This document shows, piece by piece, positions 61,901 to 64,000 of a stretch of DNA of 64,000 nucleotides. Every line of letters starts with the position of its first letter. Within the stretch, counting starts at the first letter, position 1. The stretch is from assembly GCA_959347315.1 (NCBI GenBank), contig OY365809.1, forward strand, positions 42,958,542-43,022,541. The letters are read 5' to 3'. The translations under genes and the position numbers were made by a program. This DNA is from Bimastos eiseni (lineage: Eukaryota > Annelida > Clitellata > Crassiclitellata > Lumbricidae). Below the pieces are notes generated by a model. That model ran no database searches. It was not told the DNA's origin and worked only from the letters and a program-made list of their open reading frames with translations.

Positions 61901-63587
61901 ATACAGTTATTGAGCTCTGCGCCTCAGTGTGTTATCCACAACACTACTCCTCGCCCCACCCCACCCCACCCCATGCACCCTCAAAACACAGACCAGAATG
62001 CAGATGATCACAAAAATGGATGTTTTGAAATGCAAGGAAGTCTCCTAATGGCATATTATATTCTGAGATGTGAGAGATAATGGATTCCCAAGTTATATCA
62101 GTATAGCTCTACCCTCCATTCCTTAAGGGGCGATGGTAAAATGAGCAGAAGTAGGATGAATGCGATTTGTTGGTCTCGATTGAATAAATGAATGTTATAA
62201 AGTAAATAAATAAAACCGTGAATTAAATGCTGGATTGTGAAGTCAAAGATGATGTATTAAAGGCTTTCATGTAGAGCCTGTCTTTCTGATTTTTCAGCGT
62301 AAACTACTTGTGGAGAAGCAGGTCGCTCTGGACGACGACATTGATTCGGTGAGCGACATTACCCAGAAGCCCTTGCGACCCCGTCAGCCGATTATCGCAA
62401 ACATCGACGAGCAGGCAAAAGCCGCAATGAGGCACTTCAGGTCGGAGACGAACGTGTCCTCTCCCCCAGAAATCGACCGACGGCTTCTCACCCTGCCGAA
62501 CAGGAACAGACCCTCGCAGAATACCCGACCCTGTAACCCCGGACCGGTGAACCGACCCAGGGTTCGTCCTCTGCCTGCCTCTAGGCCGGTGAGCGCAATG
62601 GAGCAGGGTTTCGTCGGGCAGGGGATCGACCCTCAGCAGGCGATGTGGTGTCACCAGGCCACCGTGGTTCCCCAGCAGCCGTCGACGCTGCAGACTAGTT
62701 CACCGTTTTCTCGTTGTTCGACCACGCAGGAAGAGTGTGTTGTCCCAGCACAGGGTAACGGCAGACCTAGACCGATGCGATCGCAGAGCCTTTACGCAAA
62801 CGAAACGGGCTACCACCGCAAGATAACAACCCGGGTGCCCGCAGCTTGTGGCGAAGAGACATGGGGGTATCAACAGTCAAATGCAAACCCTGACAATATC
62901 TCATCACCATACAGCAGAAGGAATGGAGGCGAAGAGGCGTATGGGGCCCCACCATCCAGTGACAGACCACACTCTAGTCAGCCGCGGAGCAACAATCTCC
63001 AATCGAAGTCGCGTGGCGGATCGGTTCCCCCCGAAGATCTGGAATTGGGCGGCCATCCAGGACCGCATTCCGCAGGCGACGATGGACTCGGTTCTCAGTA
63101 CAATCCTGGAAATGTGCGCCACCTGGTCCACTCTTTCCAGCAGGCACTGAAACCGGGAGGCAGCAACGGCGGCACGCCCATGCACTCGCAGAACCCTAGA
63201 GATCGGGGCGCGCGTCCTGGATCGGCGGCCGCGGCTCTGAGCACAGCAAACGGCTCGTCATCGCGTCCTCCGTCATACTCCACCTTTGAGAACACAATGG
63301 GAATTTATTCCCCGACTGCACTGATGTCGAAAGGGCCTCCAGGTCTTCAGCTCCGGTTGGAGGACAGAGCGGTCCTGGGTAACTCTGAGACGAGGTCTGA
63401 CACGAACGTGTGCGTCGTGCGACCTGCTTCGGGGAGAAGTCTCCCCCAGGCCCCCCTTAATTCGAACGAACTAACTCACCTAACGGACGAATCGACTACG
63501 GAAGCTGGAGGTGCGGCCCCCTCACCTCGACCATCTTCTGCCAAGGCTGCCAAACCTTCTGTATACCTTGACTATGGCTGTGTATAA
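22625..63587 (+). CDS. CCDC88C: CCDC88-family protein, Daple (CCDC88C)-like
   Basis: Twenty-six exons join in consistent phase to 1951 codons plus TAA (human Daple about 2028, Girdin about 1870). Order: HOOK domain, residues 1-189 (exons 1-6); a variable Ser/Thr/Asn linker and coiled coil to about 1370 (exons 7-20), with large exons 49248-50501 and 54704-55474 almost purely heptad Leu/Glu/Lys; a conserved [20 protein letters not shown] end of the coil; a disordered tail with a GBA-type motif ITLNEFL (about 1506-1512); and a C-terminal YGCV. Family members scaffold Dishevelled, activate G-alpha-i without a receptor and shape the cytoskeleton; the GCV end that binds the Dishevelled PDZ domain is a Daple feature in vertebrates. 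The pre-duplication common ancestor of CCDC88A/B/C is an alternative naming. Introns reach 8 kb and carry most of the repeats listed below. Confidence 0.92.
22720..22790 (-). mobile_element. LINE 3' terminus fragment
   Basis: AAAATTTATATAGCGCTTGC is the reverse complement of the shared LINE terminus; in CCDC88 intron 1. The rest of this 1.8-kb intron (to 24482) has an unrecognised 120-codon frame at 23003-23365 and a TGTC-rich tract. Confidence 0.5.
23840..24110 (+). mobile_element. Possible LINE tail, badly decayed
   Basis: Frame with [17 protein letters not shown] resembles the FKSxLKTFLF ending of the other LINE remnants; nothing more is preserved. Confidence 0.3.
24190..24480. repeat. 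TGTCTG-rich tract at the exon 2 acceptor
   Basis: About 290 bp of TGTCTGTCTG-type sequence that serves as the pyrimidine/T-rich run before exon 2; open frames on both strands here are artefacts. Confidence 0.85.
24483..24562 (+). CDS. CCDC88C: CCDC88 exon 2 (16-41)
   Basis: [20 protein letters not shown] then NEVLKQ; HOOK domain, equivalent to the MDLVDGIFLNQIM helix. Donor AGAT|gtaaga. Confidence 0.92.
24830..25040 (+). repeat. tRNA-type SINE B
   Basis: tRNA-like head TAGTCAGCGTGCTGGGCTGT and B-box-like AGGGTTAAAATACC, then TGGGAAGATGACACTCTGAG. CCDC88 intron 2. Confidence 0.65.
25345..25475 (+). repeat. C-rich minisatellite
   Basis: Three to four copies of a ~36-bp unit built on CCCCTTCACTTCCAGCCCCC and TTCCCTCCCAATCACTCCAG. 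Confidence 0.8.
26430..26610 (+). repeat. Interspersed repeat D (copy 1)
   Basis: GCGCTAACAATAAGGAAAGC, TGAGAAATGAC(A/C)GAGGAC and a GATGATGATGAT end recur at 47885-48035. Family not identified. Confidence 0.65.
26960..27310. repeat. GACA-rich tract
   Basis: About 350 bp of GACAGACAGA/GACAAAGAGA-type sequence in CCDC88 intron 2. Confidence 0.85.
28321..28426 (+). CDS. CCDC88C: CCDC88 exon 3 (42-77)
   Basis: [20 protein letters not shown] then RVFYQ, HOOK domain. Acceptor ttttgtag, donor TATCAG|gtagcc. Confidence 0.92.
28830..28960 (+). repeat. 19-bp tandem repeat
   Basis: Five or six copies of GGAAGATGATAGTGTATGT, with decayed units to about 29070, 400 bp after exon 3. Confidence 0.9.
28961..30150. 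other. CCDC88 intron 3, no clear feature
   Basis: Contains a 117-codon frame (29058-29411) with no recognisable domain, and unique AT-rich sequence. Confidence 0.4.
30151..30300 (-). repeat. tRNA-type SINE A with clear tRNA head
   Basis: On the minus strand: GGTTAGAGCGGTCGACTTGT (A-box region) and CACGGGTTTGATCCTCG (B box), then CCTTGAGAAAGTTTTTCGTG. The best tRNA match in the window; without a 3' acceptor stem pair it is a SINE, not a tRNA gene. Confidence 0.75.
30860..31115 (-). repeat. tRNA-type SINE B, near full length
   Basis: Minus strand: GCTGGACTGTCAATCGAGGG, GTGGGTTAAAATCCCC (B box), GGTGGGAAGCTGAGACGGTG, CATATGCAGAGGCTAAGAAA. Confidence 0.75.
31680..31720 (+). mobile_element. LINE 3' terminus
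   Basis: AAGTGGAGCTATATAAATGT then TCAGTTACATT, the terminal motif of the LINE family in plus orientation. Confidence 0.45.
32555..32660 (+). repeat. Interspersed repeat R (copy 2)
   Basis: ACTCCGCCACTGTTTGGACT and ACACCAAATCATCTTCGATA; compare 6165-6315. Confidence 0.7.
33310..33470. repeat. TGTGTGTC minisatellite
   Basis: About eight copies of TGTGTGTGTCTGTGTTTGTC-type units. Confidence 0.9.
33690..33752. repeat. (TA)n microsatellite
   Basis: About 60 bp of TA repeats; a second, longer one lies at 34455-34526. Confidence 0.9.
33880..34170. other. GC-rich island in CCDC88 intron 3
   Basis: About 290 bp much richer in GC than its surroundings, open on both strands (33814-34071 minus, 33923-34156 plus). 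No recognised domain and no splice pattern that joins a gene. Confidence 0.35.
34260..34330 (-). mobile_element. LINE 3' terminus fragment
   Basis: AAAATTTATATAGCGCTTCT and TATCCAGAAGCACTCTCGG, matching 42085-42130. Confidence 0.6.
35018..35172 (+). repeat. ~16-bp degenerate tandem repeat
   Basis: About nine units of TTTTTAGTCCGTTTTTAG type. Confidence 0.85.
35487..36185 (+). mobile_element. TIR element M3, copy 1 (699 bp)
   Basis: Ends TTAGGGTATAACC and GGTTATACCCTAA (13-bp inverted repeats). No coding capacity. Inserted in a TGTG/TATG microsatellite, so the duplication cannot be read. An inverted copy is at 60735-61383; shared interior blocks include CATTAGAGAG/CTCTCTAATG and TTGATTAAAATAATA-type AT-rich core. 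Confidence 0.85.
36387..36456 (+). CDS. CCDC88C: CCDC88 exon 4 (78-100)
   Basis: [20 protein letters not shown] then PES, matching [20 protein letters not shown] of human. A small exon hidden in an 11-kb intron stretch; acceptor tgtttcag, donor ATCAG|gtcagc. Confidence 0.88.
36511..36690 (+). repeat. 20-bp tandem repeat
   Basis: Nine copies of ATTATCTTTGTCTTCCTGCC, nearly perfect, starting about 50 bp after the exon 4 donor. Confidence 0.95.
36901..37927. mobile_element. TIR element M2 (1027 bp)
   Basis: Long terminal inverted repeats of about 65 bp: left GACAACGACCTCTACGGAAG, right end reverse-complemented GACAACAGAGGCCTACGGAAG-type. Inside the left arm are repeated CTAGTGCGCACTAGAAAACT palindromes. 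A 117-codon frame (37089-37442) is not a recognised transposase. Confidence 0.85.
37960..38080 (-). repeat. tRNA-type SINE B fragment
   Basis: GAGAGGCAGCCATGGGGATG and CGACTTCGTTTTCTCGTCCT, lying directly beside the right end of element M2. Confidence 0.6.
39308..39450 (+). CDS. CCDC88C: CCDC88 exon 5 (101-148)
   Basis: [20 protein letters not shown] and [11 protein letters not shown]; the conserved LLLGCAV-type HOOK helix. Acceptor ggtatag, chosen over a nearby ctgcag because only it keeps the frame. Confidence 0.92.
39786..39920 (+). repeat. tRNA-type SINE A
   Basis: ATAGCCAAGTGGTTGGGGCA (A-box region), CTTGAGCCTCATTACC (B-box position), TGTGTAGGGACCTT. Confidence 0.65.
40040..40165. repeat. 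(ATT)n tract
   Basis: TTATTATTATTATT with interruptions. Confidence 0.9.
40290..40690 (-). mobile_element. Two nested/adjacent LINE 3' ends
   Basis: Two LINE ends in minus orientation. 40480-40690 on the minus strand reads [20 protein letters not shown], the clearest copy of the LINE ORF tail, and ends AGGGGTGCTATGTAAATG. 40290-40440 holds a second with GCGCCATATAGGGTTATGTG. Confidence 0.7.
41690..41900 (-). mobile_element. Retroelement ORF C-terminal remnant
   Basis: Minus frame [20 protein letters not shown] resembles the DRE...KEAIWIRK stretch found near the end of some GIY-YIG retroelement (Penelope-like) proteins. Recognised from memory only. Confidence 0.4.
42085..42300 (-). mobile_element. 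LINE 3' end
   Basis: TTTATATAGCGCTTCTTACA terminus, CAGAAGTGCTCTCAG block and GGTCATTCCACATAGAAGGA block, in CCDC88 intron 5. Confidence 0.65.
43894..44016 (+). CDS. CCDC88C: CCDC88 exon 6 (149-189)
   Basis: [20 protein letters not shown] then LRQRDEYLQ; end of HOOK and start of the coil. Shorter than human in the ENVFDLQWLEL stretch. Confidence 0.93.
44788..44999 (+). CDS. CCDC88C: CCDC88 exon 7 (190-259)
   Basis: First coil, a flexible [13 protein letters not shown] linker, then [20 protein letters not shown] as in [20 protein letters not shown]. Donor AACT|gttagt. Confidence 0.92.
45120..45200 (-). mobile_element. LINE 3' terminus
   Basis: ACATTTATATAGTATTCCTT then CAGAGGCGCTCTCTG; CCDC88 intron 7. 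Confidence 0.6.
45574..45655 (+). CDS. CCDC88C: CCDC88 exon 8 (260-287)
   Basis: [20 protein letters not shown] then VQKLKNE. Acceptor tatttcag, donor GAG|gtaaac. Confidence 0.95.
46741..46812 (+). CDS. CCDC88C: CCDC88 exon 9 (288-311)
   Basis: [20 protein letters not shown] then FREK, equal to NIQLAADARSARAYRDELD of human. Confidence 0.95.
46965..47260. repeat. CCCT-rich then (TA)n/(ACAT)n tract
   Basis: CTCCCTCCCTCCCTCC (46970-47090), TATATATA (47115-47145), ACATACATAC (47160-47250) in intron 9. Confidence 0.9.
47342..47575 (+). CDS. CCDC88C: CCDC88 exon 10 (312-389)
   Basis: [40 protein letters not shown]; very close to human. Donor GTG|gtaggt. Confidence 0.96.
47885..48035 (+). repeat. 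Interspersed repeat D (copy 2)
   Basis: AACACTAACAATTAGGGAGC, TGAGAAATGACCGAGGACGA and a GATGATGATGATG end; compare 26430-26610. Intron 10. Confidence 0.65.
48194..48332 (+). CDS. CCDC88C: CCDC88 exon 11 (390-435)
   Basis: [20 protein letters not shown] and [13 protein letters not shown], as LLEENMVLE...HLGWELEQL of human. Acceptor gttttag, donor AATG|gttcgt. Confidence 0.9.
48425..48620 (-). mobile_element. LINE 3' end
   Basis: TTTAATATAGCACCCCTTCA, CAGAGGCGTTCTCTG and GTTGGACCAACCGCGGC-type tail of the ORF; intron 11. Confidence 0.65.
49248..50501 (+). CDS. CCDC88C: CCDC88 exon 12, long coiled coil (436-853)
   Basis: 1254-nt exon, GC-rich, continuous heptads such as [20 protein letters not shown]. 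Acceptor attttag, donor AAAAG|gtattt. The frame runs on past the donor to 50539, so the donor is set by joining to exon 13. Confidence 0.95.
50790..51110 (+). repeat. TACCTT-rich degenerate repeat
   Basis: Repeated CTTACCTTTCTGATATTTAC/TTCTATAATCTTACC phrases in intron 12, right before the pyrimidine tract of exon 13. Confidence 0.7.
51155..51279 (+). CDS. CCDC88C: CCDC88 exon 13 (854-895), GC donor
   Basis: [20 protein letters not shown] and IGTLRE. The donor is GAGAG|gcaagt, a GC-AG intron; reading joins TLRE to DLVKEK of exon 14 as in human TLREDLV. Confidence 0.9.
51747..51874 (+). CDS. CCDC88C: CCDC88 exon 14 (896-937)
   Basis: [20 protein letters not shown] then a polar SGIARDEG. Donor GAAGG|gtgggg is weak. 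Confidence 0.87.
52514..52603 (+). CDS. CCDC88C: CCDC88 exon 15 (938-967)
   Basis: [20 protein letters not shown] and EEQIHLLEK. Acceptor cctcatcag, donor AACA|gtgagt. Confidence 0.9.
52640..52930. repeat. (CCTT)n pyrimidine tract
   Basis: About 290 bp of CTTCCTTCC/TTCTTTC on the plus strand inside intron 15, which is only 486 bp long. Confidence 0.9.
53090..53194 (+). CDS. CCDC88C: CCDC88 exon 16 (968-1002)
   Basis: [20 protein letters not shown] then polar [12 protein letters not shown]. Acceptor gctaatag, donor GAGAG|gtcagt. Confidence 0.9.
54106..54199 (+). CDS. CCDC88C: CCDC88 exon 17 (1003-1034)
   Basis: [19 protein letters not shown], reading on into NATLEEEN of exon 18 as in Girdin. 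Acceptor gttatag, donor AACT|gtacgt. Confidence 0.92.
54360..54562 (-). repeat. tRNA-type SINE A, full length
   Basis: Minus strand: GATCGGTTAGAGCGGTCAGC (A box), AAGCGGTTTGACCTTTGC (B box), GGGACCTTGAGCAAGTCCTT, GTCGAGGCGTGTGTATGCAC. Intron 17. Confidence 0.8.
54704..55474 (+). CDS. CCDC88C: CCDC88 exon 18, long coiled coil (1035-1291)
   Basis: 771-nt GC-rich exon, for example [20 protein letters not shown]. Acceptor gattgtag, donor TAGAG|gtaggg. The frame has no ATG near its start, as expected of an internal exon. Confidence 0.96.
55522..55730 (-). mobile_element. LINE 3' end
   Basis: TTTATGTAGTGTCTCAACAG, TTCGGAGGCGCTCTTAGCAC and GGTCATTCCAAGTAGATGGA; starts about 50 bp after exon 18. 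Confidence 0.65.
55860..56135. repeat. (TG)n with TAGG interruptions
   Basis: About 275 bp of TGTGTGTGTGTAGGTGTG; intron 18. Confidence 0.95.
56423..56568 (+). CDS. CCDC88C: CCDC88 exon 19 (1292-1339)
   Basis: [20 protein letters not shown] then QYVVEQKAY, equal to LLTQNQQLLSQ...QYHAEQKEY-type sequence of the family. Acceptor tctgtag, donor TATGT|gtatgc. Confidence 0.96.
57095..57184 (+). CDS. CCDC88C: CCDC88 exon 20 (1340-1369)
   Basis: [20 protein letters not shown] then YKRYDPAKT, the conserved end of the coil. Acceptor tattgcag, donor ACAAA|gttagt. Confidence 0.96.
57480..57605 (-). repeat. tRNA-type SINE A
   Basis: Minus strand: CTCGGCAGTGGAATGGAAGG, ATTCAAATTCCCACTC (B box), ACCTTGAGCAAGTCCTTTGC. 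Intron 20. Confidence 0.65.
57742..57793 (+). CDS. CCDC88C: CCDC88 exon 21 (1370-1387)
   Basis: Basic [18 protein letters not shown], at the place of the basic IGAKALVKLIKPKK segment in vertebrates. Acceptor tgttttag, donor CCGA|gtaaga. Confidence 0.9.
58133..58214 (+). CDS. CCDC88C: CCDC88 exon 22 (1388-1414)
   Basis: [18 protein letters not shown], Ser-rich. Acceptor ttatccag, donor TCTG|gttagt. Confidence 0.85.
58529..58740 (+). repeat. 24-bp tandem repeat at exon 23 acceptor
   Basis: About nine diverged units of TTTCTTACCGAATGTTTCAAT, ending 6 bp before exon 23; it supplies the pyrimidine tract. Confidence 0.85.
58747..58869 (+). CDS. CCDC88C: CCDC88 exon 23 (1415-1455)
   Basis: [20 protein letters not shown] then acidic/Ser-rich sequence. 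Acceptor gaccag at the end of a 24-bp tandem repeat; donor ATGA|gtgagt. Confidence 0.78.
58975..59010 (-). mobile_element. LINE 3' terminus fragment
   Basis: AAAATTTATATAGTGCCGCT then TTAAGAATA. Confidence 0.45.
59520..59760 (-). repeat. tRNA-type SINE B
   Basis: AAGCCAGCCCTGAGGCAGCC, TCTTAGCCTCAGCATATAAG, CACCATCTCATCTTCCCACC and CAACTCTCGATTGACAG in the reverse order of a plus copy. Intron 23. Confidence 0.75.
59855..60060 (+). mobile_element. LINE ORF tail
   Basis: Plus frame [18 protein letters not shown] then LFVSFLLFS; same tail pattern as 40480-40690. Intron 23. Confidence 0.65.
60129..60176 (+). CDS. CCDC88C: CCDC88 exon 24 (1456-1471)
   Basis: 48-nt exon, [16 protein letters not shown]. 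Phase 1 on both sides, so it can be skipped without a frameshift. Acceptor gattgtag after (GATT)n, donor CAGA|gtgagt. Confidence 0.75.
60600..60690 (+). mobile_element. LINE 3' terminus with (GAAT)n
   Basis: AACGCCTCTGGATAGG, AAGTGGTGCTATATAAATTT then TGAATGAATGAATGAA: a LINE end in plus orientation with its terminal microsatellite. Confidence 0.7.
60735..61383 (-). mobile_element. TIR element M3, copy 2 (about 649 bp)
   Basis: Ends TTAGGGCATAACC and GTTATGCCCTA, in opposite orientation to copy 1 (35487-36185); blocks GAGTAGACA and TTTCCACC at its right end match the left end of copy 1. Set in an ACACAT microsatellite. Intron 24. Confidence 0.85.
61556..61707 (+). CDS. CCDC88C: CCDC88 exon 25, GBA motif (1472-1522)
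   Basis: [20 protein letters not shown], then [20 protein letters not shown]. Acceptor gctgcag, donor AAGG|gttggt. See the motif entry. Confidence 0.9.
61657..61677 (+). other. GBA-type G-alpha activating motif
   Basis: ITLNEFL (about 1506-1512) fits the hydrophobic-T-hydrophobic-x-D/E-F-hydrophobic pattern of the GBA motif and is followed by QECN as in the EESN of Girdin and Daple. The Phe (about 1511) is the residue at the place of the Phe known to be essential in Girdin and Daple. Confidence 0.82.
62298..63587 (+). CDS. CCDC88C: CCDC88 exon 26, disordered tail (1523-1951)
   Basis: 429 residues rich in Pro, Ser, Gly, Asn and Arg with no fold that I recognise; begins [20 protein letters not shown]. 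Ends SVYLDYGCV and TAA. Acceptor tttttcag. Higher GC and codon-like pattern than the flanks. Confidence 0.92.
   Translation, partial: RKLLVEKQVALDDDIDSVSDITQKPLRPRQPIIANIDEQAKAAMRHFRSETNVSSPPEIDRRLLTLPNRNRPSQNTRPCNPGPVNRPRVRPLPASRPVSAMEQGFVGQGIDPQQAMWCHQATVVPQQPSTLQTSSPFSRCSTTQEECVVPAQGNGRPRPMRSQSLYANETGYHRKITTRVPAACGEETWGYQQSNANPDNISSPYSRRNGGEEAYGAPPSSDRPHSSQPRSNNLQSKSRGGSVPPEDLELGGHPGPHSAGDDGLGSQYNPGNVRHLVHSFQQALKPGGSNGGTPMHSQNPRDRGARPGSAAAALSTANGSSSRPPSYSTFENTMGIYSPTALMSKGPPGLQLRLEDRAVLGNSETRSDTNVCVVRPASGRSLPQAPLNSNELTHLTDESTTEAGGAAPSPRPSSAKAAKPSVYLDYGCV
63573..63584 (+). other. C-terminal PDZ-binding motif YGCV
   Basis: The last four codons. Vertebrate Daple ends in GCV and uses it to bind the Dishevelled PDZ domain; Girdin does not. 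Confidence 0.85.
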
Positions 63588-64000
63588 CTCCTGACGCTTC
63601 CTTGTGACCTTCCCTTTGGACGACGTGTAAATGCCTGCGATTTCGAGAAGGCTTTCGACAGATATCCTGCCCGCTGTGATAATTGTACTGCTTCCTGCCC
63701 AACATGCGCTTAATATCGAAAAGAATTTTTCAAACGCACAAAACATCTTTTCTGCTTTTGCGCTGTTTTTAATGCGACGAAATGGATGTGTGTGTAATAT
63801 TGTGTGCTGGTCTGGTTTGTGAGGCACAGTAGACGTGGCTTCATTTTATACATTTATTGTGGGGATTTCAGACTTTGATGAGAAACTGCATTGGTTTTCC
63901 TGTGCTTTTTGTAAATTTGTCATAAACTGTTGAGCAGCAATCAAAAAGGCTACTTCAACTCTTCAACACTTTTATTTTATCACCCATTCAAAGACTTACT
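63588..64000 (+). other. CCDC88 3' UTR (partial)
   Basis: No frame of note and no AATAAA before the window ends, so the poly(A) site probably lies outside. Confidence 0.5.

Overview
This is a piece of a metazoan nuclear genome, most likely a marine invertebrate. The genes are split by GT-AG introns of about 100 bp to 8 kb. Exons keep CpG and are clearly more GC-rich than the AT-rich introns. Introns and intergenic DNA are full of microsatellites, tRNA-derived SINEs, broken CR1/L2-like LINE 3' ends and small inverted-repeat transposons. All gene products are animal families, but nothing in the window pins down the phylum.

Layout. (1) 407-4907, minus strand: the 5' part of an ABHD12-type lysophosphatidylserine lipase gene; seven exons are visible and the 3' end runs off the left edge. 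(2) 6871-9291, plus: AP2S1, the sigma subunit of the AP-2 clathrin adaptor. Three exons encode residues 2-142 and the start codon must lie in an upstream exon. (3) 12590-13346, minus: a two-exon gene for a 115-residue protein that looks like a lone CARD (death-fold) domain. It is convergent with AP2S1 and divergent from PIGH. (4) 15023-18876, plus: PIGH, a subunit of the GPI-GlcNAc transferase, in five exons. (5) 22625-63587, plus: a 41-kb CCDC88-family gene (Girdin/Daple). I could join 26 exons in consistent phase into 1951 codons plus stop: an N-terminal HOOK domain, a long coiled coil, a G-alpha binding and activating (GBA) type motif, a disordered tail and a C-terminal Y-G-C-V PDZ-binding motif. 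The last two features together point to Daple (CCDC88C).

The genes do not form a pathway; the order is a chance neighbourhood of housekeeping and signalling genes. The two most interesting items are the invertebrate Daple-type protein that carries both the GBA and the PDZ ligand, and the small CARD-only gene, which no long open frame reveals because it is split by an intron.

Non-coding structure worth attention: three inverted-repeat element families (14210-14710; 36901-37927; a pair in opposite orientation at 35487-36185 and 60735-61383, both set in CA/TG microsatellites), a 16-bp perfect hairpin where the AP2S1 and CARD 3' ends converge, several tandem repeats lying against splice sites of the Daple gene, and one GC-AG intron.
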